Below are positions 16,903 through 24,516 of a stretch of 64,000 nucleotides of DNA, in pieces. The notes beneath the pieces are model-generated. The model had not been told where the DNA came from, ran no database searches, and saw only the letters and a list, made by a program, of their open reading frames with translations. The translations under genes were made by a program, and so were the position numbers. Position 1 is the first letter of the stretch. Each line of letters opens with the position of its first letter. Source of the stretch: CAWDVH01 sp963805705 (GTDB lineage Bacteria; Actinomycetota; Actinomycetes; Streptosporangiales; Streptosporangiaceae); assembly GCA_963805705.1 (NCBI GenBank), contig CAWDVH010000005.1, positions 1,550,001 through 1,614,000 of the forward strand, given 5' to 3'.

Positions 16903-18015
16903 ATGGCTAATCCAGGCGCACGGCTGGCGCGGATCAGGGACGGGCTCACCCCCCGCGAATGGGCCAGGACCGGAGCCATGGCCGGGGTGGTCATCGGCCT
17001 GAACGTGCTCGGCTGGAGCCTGCTGTCGGCGGCTGTCAGCGGGCACTACCACGTGAGCGCGAACAAGATCTTCGGCTTCGGGACCGGGATTCTCGCCTAC
17101 ACCCTCGGCATGCGGCACGCCTTTGACGCCGACCACATCGCGGCCATCGACAACACCACCCGCAAGCTGGTCAACGACGGCAAGCGCCCGCTGTCGGTCG
17201 GGTTCTTCTTCTCCCTCGGGCACTCCACGGTCGTCTTCCTGCTGGCGGTGCTGCTGAACTTCGGCATCCGCGCGCTCAACAGCCAGGTGAAGAACGGCCA
17301 CTCGACGCTGCATAACGTGACCGGGGTCTTCGGCACCGCCGTGTCCGGCACCTTTCTGTACCTGATCGCCGGGCTCAACCTCGTGGTCCTGTTCGGCATC
17401 CTCAGGGTCTTCCGCGAGATGCGATCGGGCCGGTACAACGACCAGGAACTGGAGGATCAGCTGAACAAGCGCGGGCTGATGAACCGGGTCCTCGGCCCGC
17501 TGGCCCGCCGCGTCGACGCCCCGTGGAAGATCTACCCGGTGGGCGTGCTGTTCGGCCTGGGCTTCGACACCGCCACGGAGGTAGCGTTTCTCGTCCTGGC
17601 CGGGACCGCTGTGGTCAGCGGCCTGCCCTTCTACGCCATCTTGTCGCTGCCGGTCCTGTTCGCGGCCGGCATGTGCCTGTTCGATACCGCGGACGGCTGC
17701 TTCATGAACTTCGCCTACGACTGGGCCTTCTCCCGCCCCGTCCGCAAGGTCTTCTACAACCTGACGATTACCGGCCTGTCGGTGTTCGTCGCCCTGTTCA
17801 TCGGCACCATCGAGCTGCTCGGCCTGCTCAGCCAGGAGGCCAGGCTCACCGGCGGTTTCTGGAATTTCATGGCGAACTTCAATATCAACACGGCCGGATT
17901 CGTCATCGTCGGCATGTTCGTCTTCACCTGGGTCGTGGCCCTGTCCATCTGGCACTTCGGCAAGATCGAGCAGAAATGGGAACTCGAGGCCGCCCGGCCG
18001 AATGCCGGCGACTAG
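16903..18015 (+). CDS. NiCoT family nickel/cobalt permease (HoxN/NixA type)
   Basis: 370 residues; ATG at 16903 with AGGAAGG upstream. The metal-selective helix II signature RHAFDADHIAAIDNTTRK lies at about residues 71-88, and the other family signatures FSLGHSTVV and GLGFDTATE follow in order; about eight membrane helices. It imports Ni2+ and/or Co2+ across the cytoplasmic membrane. A Nur-type operator in front points to nickel control, while the nearby cobalamin cluster makes cobalt a plausible cargo too. Specificity cannot be settled from sequence. Downstream lies a PheS-like ligase gene with its own leader. Confidence 0.9.
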   Translation: MANPGARLARIRDGLTPREWARTGAMAGVVIGLNVLGWSLLSAAVSGHYHVSANKIFGFGTGILAYTLGMRHAFDADHIAAIDNTTRKLVNDGKRPLSVGFFFSLGHSTVVFLLAVLLNFGIRALNSQVKNGHSTLHNVTGVFGTAVSGTFLYLIAGLNLVVLFGILRVFREMRSGRYNDQELEDQLNKRGLMNRVLGPLARRVDAPWKIYPVGVLFGLGFDTATEVAFLVLAGTAVVSGLPFYAILSLPVLFAAGMCLFDTADGCFMNFAYDWAFSRPVRKVFYNLTITGLSVFVALFIGTIELLGLLSQEARLTGGFWNFMANFNINTAGFVIVGMFVFTWVVALSIWHFGKIEQKWELEAARPNAGD

Positions 18016-18159
18016 GGCTGCTCAGGGCAGCCGCTGGCGTGCCTGGCCCGCGCCGCCGTTCCGATGGTGCGGGTACCGCAAGAGCAGCCGACTTGACCGG
18101 CCAGGAACTTGCCGTCCAGCATCCCTGTCTTATGCTGGAACCGTGACCGAGATAGTGGC

Positions 18160-18296
18160 ACGGCGATTTTGTCGCCTCCCGGCCCAGGGTGGGCCGCCGG
18201 GAGGCGCCGCGCCGCGTTAGGCTCGCGACTCGCTCCGGTGACCCAGGAGCCGGGAGGATCTCTCCCCCGCCGGTCACTAGAGCAAGGAGTCACCGT
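18160..18296 (+). promoter_or_regulatory. Structured leader of the PheS-like ligase gene
   Basis: Contains an 11-bp perfect stem (CGCCTCCCGGC at 18173-18183 with GCCGGGAGGCG at 18196-18206). A smaller hairpin (GGCGA 18162-18166 with TCGCC 18172-18176) overlaps its 5' arm, so the two exclude each other. Further on, the segment CGGTGAC at 18236-18242 can pair with GTCACCG at 18289-18295, covering the start codon, and GTGACC at 18238-18243 can alternatively pair with GGTCAC at 18272-18277. This is the layout of a translational switch, deduced only from base complementarity. Confidence 0.4.
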
Positions 18297-19428
18297 GCCC
18301 AGCTCAGCCGCATATCTCACCCCCGGTCAGCTGCAACGCGACCTGTCCATCCGCGATCTGTCCGACCCCGCCGGGGGTACCCACGCGGTCCAGCTCGTCG
18401 CTGAGCGTGCTGTCGGGACGCTCGCCCGCGCCTGGAGTTGCGAGGTTCGCTGGTGTCGGGGCCCGAGGGTGGTCCCGGTAGCCGACAACTATGACCGGCT
18501 GGGCTACGCGGCCGGCGCGATCACCAGAAACGCCCGCTACACCCGGTACGTGAACGCCGGGCACATGCTGCGCAGCCATTCGAGCGCCATGATCCCGCCA
18601 GCGCTGCGCCAGCTGGCCGCCGAGCCCGCCGCTGATGTCCTCCTGGTCTGCCCTGGCATCGTCTTTCGCCGGGATGCAATCGACTGGCAGCACACCGGGA
18701 ACCCGCATCAGCTCGACCTATGGCGGATCACCCGCCAGGCGATGACCGACGCCGACATGGACGAGATGATCGCCCTGCTGGGCCGGGCGCTCGCGCCGGG
18801 TCTGCCCCGCAGGCAGGAGGCGCGCGTGCACCCCTACACCGTGGGCGGCCGGCAGGTCGACGTCCTGCGGGATGGCCGCTGGGTAGAAGTCTGGGAGTGC
18901 GGCCTCGCGCATCCCGGCGTGCTCGCCGCCGCCGGGCTCGCGGGCCGCGGCGGGCTGGCCCTCGGCATGGGCCTGGACCGGCTGCTCATGCTGGTCAAAG
19001 GCATCCCCGATATCCGCCTGCTCCGCTCGGGCGATCCCCTGGTCGCCCGGCAGATGCTCGATCTCACCGAGTATCAGCGGGTCTCGGCCATGCCCCCGAT
19101 CACGCGTGACCTGTCCGTCGCGGTCTCCGAGGACGACGACGACGAGGAAACGCTCGGCGACCGTGTCCGGGAAGCCCTCGGTACCGACGCCTCCCGCGTC
19201 GAGGAGATCCGCGTGCTGTCGGCCACCGCCTATGAGCAGCTGCCTGCGTCAGCCATCAGCCGCCTCGGGGCGAGGCGAGGGCAAAAGAACCTGCTCATCC
19301 GCGTCATCCTGCGTGATCTCGAGCAGACGCTGACCAACGAGGCCGCTAACTCCCTGCGTGACCGGATCTACGCAGCGCTTCATCAGGGGAGGCGCTACCA
19401 GTGGGCTGAGCAGCCCAGAGGTCTTTGA
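18295..19428 (+). CDS. Stand-alone PheS-like ligase with C-terminal FDX-ACB domain
   Basis: 377 residues; GTG at 18295 preceded by CAAGGAG 6 nt upstream. The catalytic part resembles the phenylalanyl-tRNA synthetase alpha subunit (class II motifs: TPGQLQRDLSIRDLSDP, then GLGLALGMGLDRLLML-type motif 3 read here as GGLALGMGLDRLLMLVKGIPD at about residues 219-239). Residues about 267-372 form a ferredoxin-fold anticodon-binding domain (PPITRDLSVAV at its start), which in bacteria normally ends PheT. No PheT is adjacent. It matches what I know of as the PheS-related 'mystery ligase' (SrmL) group of actinobacteria; name recalled, not checked. It may aminoacylate a tRNA or activate an amino acid for another pathway. 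Substrate unknown. Confidence 0.75.
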   Translation: MPSSAAYLTPGQLQRDLSIRDLSDPAGGTHAVQLVAERAVGTLARAWSCEVRWCRGPRVVPVADNYDRLGYAAGAITRNARYTRYVNAGHMLRSHSSAMIPPALRQLAAEPAADVLLVCPGIVFRRDAIDWQHTGNPHQLDLWRITRQAMTDADMDEMIALLGRALAPGLPRRQEARVHPYTVGGRQVDVLRDGRWVEVWECGLAHPGVLAAAGLAGRGGLALGMGLDRLLMLVKGIPDIRLLRSGDPLVARQMLDLTEYQRVSAMPPITRDLSVAVSEDDDDEETLGDRVREALGTDASRVEEIRVLSATAYEQLPASAISRLGARRGQKNLLIRVILRDLEQTLTNEAANSLRDRIYAALHQGRRYQWAEQPRGL

Positions 19429-19472
19429 CTTCTGGCGGATGGCTGGACTCAGCCGGGCCCTGACCGGCCAGG

Positions 19473-21752
19473 TTATGTAGCACTGGTCAGGGCGGCCACG
19501 GTCGGGCCGATGACGATGACGGCGGGGTTGCTGATGGCCGGCGCGCGGCCGGGACGGGAGAGATCGGCCAGGGTGCACCTGATGACTCGCTGGCGCGCGG
19601 TCGCGGCCCGCTCGATGCAGGCGACGTCGGTGCCGGGCGGCAGGCCCAGGTCGATGAGGTGCCCGGCGATGCTCATCCGGTTGGCCACCGCCATCAGCAG
19701 CACGAGGGTGTCGGCCGAGCGCGCGAGGGATTTCCAGTCCACCGGGCTGTCCGGGTGCCCGGGCGGCAGATGACCGGACACGACGGCGAAGGACTGCGAT
19801 ACGCCCCGGTGGGTGAGCGGAATGCCGGCCAGGGCGGGGGCCGCCGTGGCACTGGACAGGCCGGGTACCACTGAGCACGGGATGCCGGCCTTGGCGCAGG
19901 CCAGGACCTCTTCCCCGCCCCGGCCGAAGACGAACGGATCTCCGCCCTTGAGGCGGACGACGTGCTGCCCGGCCCGCGCGTGGGCTACGAGCGCGGCGCT
20001 GATGTCGGCCTGGCTGAGCCGCTGCTCGCCGGGTTTCTTGCCCCCGTCGATCAGGACCACGCCAGGGCGCAGCCCGGCGGTGAGCTCCGGGTCAGCGAGA
20101 CGGTCGCTGATGACGACGTCGGCGGTGTGCAGGGCCCGCCAGCCGCGCAGGGTAATGAGGTCCGCCGAGCCCGGCCCGGCCCCGATCAGGGTCACCTGCC
20201 CCACGGCCACGGCGTGGGCCGACCGTTCACCTCCGGCGGCTCTGGCCTGCGGGAAGAGGGCCGACGCCGCGCCGGCGAGATCCGAGGCGCCGTGGGCCTG
20301 GGCGGCGCGGCCAGGGGGCCAGCCCGCGCCGGCGCGGGCGGCAGCTGTGCGTCCGGGGCGCGTGGCCGCGTCGGCGCGGGCGGCGGCCGCGCGGGCCGCC
20401 TGGGCCAGGCGGGGGGCCGCCTGCGGCAGGCCGGCCCAGTGCAGGTGCAGGTAGGAGGCCAGCAGGCCGGGACTCGCCCAGCCGTGCCGGGTGCCGTCGG
20501 CCAGCTGCCAGGCCGGCTCCCCGCCGTGCGCCGGCTCGCTGACCGTGTGGTGGAACTCGTGCGCCCGCACCCGGGTGCCGGCCGCCAGCAGCGGGGTGTC
20601 GCGCAGCGCGGTGGCCTCGCGGTAGCCGAGGGTCAGCGTCCCGGTCATCCGGGCCGCCGCGGGCACCAGCCCGCACTGCGGCCGCGAGTTCAGCGACTCG
20701 CCGAGCCACAGCAGCCCCGCGCACTCGGCCACGATCGGCATGCCCGCCGCGGCCCGCCGCCGGACGTCCTCCCGCAGCGGCGCGTTGGCGGTCAGCTGGT
20801 CGACATGCACTTGCGGGAAGCCGCCGCCCGCTACCAGCGCGTCGGTGCCCTCGGGCAGGCTGCGGGCGGTCAGCGGGTCGAAGGTCACCACCTCGGCTCC
20901 GGCCGCGGCCAGCAGCTCGTCGTGCTCGGCGTAGCCGAAGGTGAACGCGGGCCCGGCGGCGACGGCAATCCGCGGCGGCCGCCCCGCGGCCGGATCCAGC
21001 TGGCCGCCCGCCGCAGCGACCACGTCGCCCGGTGACCACGGGTCCGCGGTCAGCTCGGGCGCGCTGCGGGCGATGCGCATCAGCAGATCCAGGTCGAGGT
21101 GACGCGCCACCAGGTCCCGCAGGGCGGGAAGCCAGGCGCGGACGGACGCCGCTCGCTCCGCGGCGGGGACCAGCCCCAGGTGCCGCGAGGGGGTGTGCAG
21201 GGTGGCCTCGCGGCGCAGCGCGCCCAGCACCGGGATGCCGGCTGGCGCGAGCGCCTCCCGCAGCACGCTCTCGTGCCGGTCCGATGACACCTGGTTCAGC
21301 ACCACCCCGGCCAGCACGACCTGCGGGTCCCAGCTGGCGAAGCCGTGCACGGTCGCGGCGATGGAACGAGATGTCCCGGCGGCGCCCACGACCAGCACGA
21401 CCGGCGACCCGGTCAGCCGGGCCACGTGCGCGGTGCTCGCGAAATCCCCGCGTCCGGCGGCCCCGTCGAACAGGCCCATCACGCCCTCGATCACCGCCAC
21501 GCCGGCGTCGCGCGCGCCATGCCGCAGCAGCGGGGCCACCAGGTCCTCCCCCGCCAGCCAGGGATCGAGATTGCGCCCCGGCATACCGCAGGCCGCGGCG
21601 TGATAGCTCGGATCGATGTAGTCAGGCCCGACCTTGTGCGGCGACACCCGCAGCCCCCTGGCCCGCAGGGCCGCCATGATGCCGGTGGCCACGGTCGTCT
21701 TGCCGTCCCCCGACCGGGTGGCGGCGATCACGACCCGGGGCAGGCTCACCAT
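19473..21752 (-). CDS. cobB: CobB-CobA fusion: cobyrinate a,c-diamide synthase + uroporphyrinogen-III C-methyltransferase
   Basis: 759 residues. The N-terminal part (about 1-460) is cobyrinic acid a,c-diamide synthase: P-loop RSGDGKTTV at residues 13-21, and a glutamine amidotransferase half with catalytic Cys in IVAECAGLL (about 341) and HEFHHTVSEP. An Ala/Arg-rich linker (about 460-515) leads to a complete SUMT/CobA domain (about 517-759) with VTLIGAGPGSADLITL and VVRLKGGDPFVFGRGG. CobA makes precorrin-2 from uroporphyrinogen III; CobB amidates the a and c side chains. These steps are far apart in the pathway and are usually on separate proteins, so the fusion is unusual. It overlaps cobO by 7 nt, and the operon runs cobN, chelatase, cobO, cobB-A. 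Confidence 0.9.
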   Translation of the reverse strand: MVSLPRVVIAATRSGDGKTTVATGIMAALRARGLRVSPHKVGPDYIDPSYHAAACGMPGRNLDPWLAGEDLVAPLLRHGARDAGVAVIEGVMGLFDGAAGRGDFASTAHVARLTGSPVVLVVGAAGTSRSIAATVHGFASWDPQVVLAGVVLNQVSSDRHESVLREALAPAGIPVLGALRREATLHTPSRHLGLVPAAERAASVRAWLPALRDLVARHLDLDLLMRIARSAPELTADPWSPGDVVAAAGGQLDPAAGRPPRIAVAAGPAFTFGYAEHDELLAAAGAEVVTFDPLTARSLPEGTDALVAGGGFPQVHVDQLTANAPLREDVRRRAAAGMPIVAECAGLLWLGESLNSRPQCGLVPAAARMTGTLTLGYREATALRDTPLLAAGTRVRAHEFHHTVSEPAHGGEPAWQLADGTRHGWASPGLLASYLHLHWAGLPQAAPRLAQAARAAAARADAATRPGRTAAARAGAGWPPGRAAQAHGASDLAGAASALFPQARAAGGERSAHAVAVGQVTLIGAGPGSADLITLRGWRALHTADVVISDRLADPELTAGLRPGVVLIDGGKKPGEQRLSQADISAALVAHARAGQHVVRLKGGDPFVFGRGGEEVLACAKAGIPCSVVPGLSSATAAPALAGIPLTHRGVSQSFAVVSGHLPPGHPDSPVDWKSLARSADTLVLLMAVANRMSIAGHLIDLGLPPGTDVACIERAATARQRVIRCTLADLSRPGRAPAISNPAVIVIGPTVAALTSAT

Positions 21753-22354
21753 TCGATGCCGCGCTGGCCCTTGCGGCCGGCGTCCATCGGATGCCGGATC
21801 TTGGTCATCTCGGTGACCAGGTCGGCCGCCTCGATCAGGGCGGGACTGGCCCGGCGGCCGGTGATCACGACATGCTGCACGCCAGGGCGCGCGGCCAGGA
21901 CGGCCAGGACCTCGCCGGTGTCGAGAGTGCCGTTGGCGAGCGGGTAGGTGAACTCATCCAGGATGATCAGCCGGTAGGTCTGCGCGGCCAGGTCGCGCTT
22001 GACCTGCTCCCAGCCTTCCCTGGCCGCGCGGGCGTGATCCTCGGTGGCGGTGCGCAGCCAGGACCAGCCGGCGCCCATCCGGTGCCAGGTGACCGGCGCT
22101 CCCTGCCCGGTGGCGGCGTGCACCTGGCCGAGCGCGGTGAGCGCGTCCTCCTCGCCGACCCGCCACTTAGGGCTCTTGGTGAACTGGAACACGCCGATGG
22201 GCCAGCCTGCCGACCAGGCCCGCAGCGCGAGGCCGAAGGCGGCCGTGGACTTGCCCTTGCCATCCCCGGTGTGCACCGCGAGCACCGGCTGAGCGCGCCG
22301 CTCGCGGGTGCTGAGCCCGTCGTCGGGGACCACGGTGACCTGGCCCTGGGGCAT
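21746..22354 (-). CDS. cobO: Cob(I)yrinic acid a,c-diamide adenosyltransferase
   Basis: 202 residues, the usual length for CobO/BtuR-type corrinoid adenosyltransferases. The P-loop is VHTGDGKGKSTAAFGLALR near residue 28-46, followed by LIILDEFTYPLANG and PGVQHVVITGR, all family signatures. It transfers the adenosyl group of ATP to reduced cobalt. The start overlaps the chelatase gene stop by one base, and the 3' end overlaps cobB-cobA by 7 nt, so all are translationally coupled. Confidence 0.92.
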   Translation of the reverse strand: MPQGQVTVVPDDGLSTRERRAQPVLAVHTGDGKGKSTAAFGLALRAWSAGWPIGVFQFTKSPKWRVGEEDALTALGQVHAATGQGAPVTWHRMGAGWSWLRTATEDHARAAREGWEQVKRDLAAQTYRLIILDEFTYPLANGTLDTGEVLAVLAARPGVQHVVITGRRASPALIEAADLVTEMTKIRHPMDAGRKGQRGIEW

Positions 22355-24516
22355 CAGGAAGCCTCCTTCTGGCGGATCATGCTGGCCAGTGCGTGACCGG
22401 CCTGCTCGCGCAGCGGGCCGGCGCGGGCGGCCAGGCCGGGCACGGTCACCAGGTCCGCGCCCAGATGGCGGGCCACCACGCCGGCCAGCCCGAGGCGGAC
22501 GGGTCCTTCTTCCGCGTCCACGACGATGCTGGTGGTTCCGGTCCTGGCCAGCGCGTCAGCCGCCCGTTGGGCCTGGGTCATGGGGTCGCCGCCGCCGGTC
22601 GCCCGGCCATCGGTGATCAGGACGAGGATGGGGCGGCGGGCCGGATCCCGCCAGCGCTCGCGCCGGATCAGCTGGCGGACGGCCTCCAGCCCCGCGGCGA
22701 GCGGGGTGCGCCCGCCGACCGGGAGGTCGCGCAGGCGCCGGGCGGCGAGCTCGACCGATCCCGTGGGCGGCACCACTACGGTCGCCCCGGTGCCGCGGAA
22801 GGTGAGCAGTGCCACCCGGTCACGGCGCCGGTAGGCGTCGCTGAGCAGGGACAGCGCGGCGGCGCAGACCGTGGCGCTGCGCCGCCGGGCGGCCATCGAT
22901 CCGGAGGTGTCAAGCAGCAGCACGATCAGGTTCGACTCCCGGCCCCGGCGCAGGCTGGCGCGCAGGTCACTGCCCGTTACGCGGACCGGCTGGCCGGGCC
23001 TGGCCAGCACCGCCGCGCGTACCGTCGGCAGCAGCTCCGGCCGCCGGGCGGACCGGATGCTCGCGACCGGCCGGCCGTGCGGTCCGCGCGATCCCGACCG
23101 GCGGCCCTCGTGCCCCGAGCCGATCCCGCTGGCCTGGAGGTGCCGGACCTGGAATAGCGCTCCCGGCGGCGCCGCGGTGCCGGTGCCCGCGGCCGAGCCG
23201 GTGCCCGCGGCGGCGTCAGTGCCCGCGGCGGGGTCAGTCGCGGCCGGCGCGCCTGCCGGGTCCTGCCCCGCCTGCTGACCGGCGGACTCCCCCGATTGCG
23301 GCGGCCCGTCACTGGCGCGAGGCGGCTGGCCGGTGTCATCCCCTGGCCCGTCCGCGCCGCCCGGCGGCCCCGGATTCCCGTCGTCGTCGGGCGGGGCGCC
23401 GCCGTCGGGCGGGTCGCCGTCCGGCGGCGGGTCGTCGTCCTCCGGCTGCCCGTCGCCGGTGTCGGGGCCCAGGGCCTGCTCCAGCGCGGCGGCGTCCGCG
23501 CCCGGGTCATCGAACGGCCCGCGCCGCTGCCGGTGCAGCAGCGCCAGCCGCGCGGCGACGCGCACATCGGCGCCGGTGATGGCGTCCCGCGCCTGCCACG
23601 CGGCATGGGCCAGCGCGGCCCGGCAGGTGATCAGGTCCCCCCGCATGCCGTCAACGCCCAGCCTGGCGCAGGCCGTGGTGATGCGCAGCAGCTCGGCGTC
23701 GGGCAGCTCGACCTTGTCCAGCCCGGCCCGGCCGGCGGCGATGCGGCTGGTGAGCTCGCGCTCCGCGGCGTCGTGGGCCTGCGCGCTGGCGGCCGGGGAG
23801 CGGTCGTGATCGAGCCTGGCCCGCACGACCTCGGCCCGGCGCACCGGGTCAGCGCTCGCGACGACGGGGATGCACAGGCCGAACCGGTCGAGCAGCTGCG
23901 GCCGCAGCTCGCCTTCCTCCGGGTTCATGGTGCCGACGAGCAGGAAGGAAGAGGCATGCCGCAGCGATATCCCCTCGCGCTCCACGTGGGTGCTGCCGGT
24001 CGCCGCCGCATCGAGCAGGACATCCACCAGGTGATCGGGCAGCAGGTTGATCTCGTCGACGTACAGCACGCCGCGGTGCGCCAGCGCGAGCAGCCCCGGC
24101 GCGAACGCCTCCGAGGTGGCGGCCCCGGCCAGCACGCGCGGAACGTCCAGGCTGCCGGTGACCCGGTCGTCGGTGGCCCCGAGCGGCAGCTCCACCAGGC
24201 GGGCGGCCCGGTGGGCGGCCCGGCGGCCGGCCGGGTGCGGCCCGTCGGGACAGCCCGGATCCGGATCCGCGGGGTCACAGGAGAACCGGCACCCGGCCAC
24301 CACGCTGATACCCGGCAGGATCCCGGCGAGGGCCCGGACGAGGGTCGTCTTGGCCGTGCCCTTCTCGCCGGTAAGCAGCACGCCGCCGATGCCGGGGTCG
24401 ACCGCGCCCAGCAGCAGGGCCAGCCGCGCGTCATCCTGGCCGACGATCGCCGAGAACGGCAGCCGCCCGGATACCGGCCGCGCGGAAGCCGGACTGCCGG
24501 GCACCGGGCTCTTCAT
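22354..24516 (-). CDS. Fused ChlI/ChlD-type AAA+ and VWA chelatase subunit
   Basis: 720 residues from the ATG at 24516, which overlaps the cobN stop (ATGA). An N-terminal AAA+ domain has Walker A GEKGTAKTTL (about 50-59) and the hallmark GTMNPEEGELRPQLLDRFGL. A Pro/Asp/Gly-rich linker (about 345-470) precedes a von Willebrand A domain whose MIDAS is DTSGSMAAR (about 535-543). This fuses the counterparts of BchI and BchD. In actinobacterial cob operons it is the likely ATPase partner of CobN, replacing CobS/CobT of Pseudomonas. Co-location between cobN and cobO supports a cobaltochelatase role. Confidence 0.88.
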   Translation of the reverse strand: MKSPVPGSPASARPVSGRLPFSAIVGQDDARLALLLGAVDPGIGGVLLTGEKGTAKTTLVRALAGILPGISVVAGCRFSCDPADPDPGCPDGPHPAGRRAAHRAARLVELPLGATDDRVTGSLDVPRVLAGAATSEAFAPGLLALAHRGVLYVDEINLLPDHLVDVLLDAAATGSTHVEREGISLRHASSFLLVGTMNPEEGELRPQLLDRFGLCIPVVASADPVRRAEVVRARLDHDRSPAASAQAHDAAERELTSRIAAGRAGLDKVELPDAELLRITTACARLGVDGMRGDLITCRAALAHAAWQARDAITGADVRVAARLALLHRQRRGPFDDPGADAAALEQALGPDTGDGQPEDDDPPPDGDPPDGGAPPDDDGNPGPPGGADGPGDDTGQPPRASDGPPQSGESAGQQAGQDPAGAPAATDPAAGTDAAAGTGSAAGTGTAAPPGALFQVRHLQASGIGSGHEGRRSGSRGPHGRPVASIRSARRPELLPTVRAAVLARPGQPVRVTGSDLRASLRRGRESNLIVLLLDTSGSMAARRRSATVCAAALSLLSDAYRRRDRVALLTFRGTGATVVVPPTGSVELAARRLRDLPVGGRTPLAAGLEAVRQLIRRERWRDPARRPILVLITDGRATGGGDPMTQAQRAADALARTGTTSIVVDAEEGPVRLGLAGVVARHLGADLVTVPGLAARAGPLREQAGHALASMIRQKEAS

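Noticed and set aside
18160..18295. T-box riboswitch in front of the PheS-like ligase
   Set aside because: The loop contains AGGGTGGGCCGC, close to the T-box AGGGTGGNACCGCG, but the A after the variable base is missing and no specifier loop was found, so I report only a structured leader.
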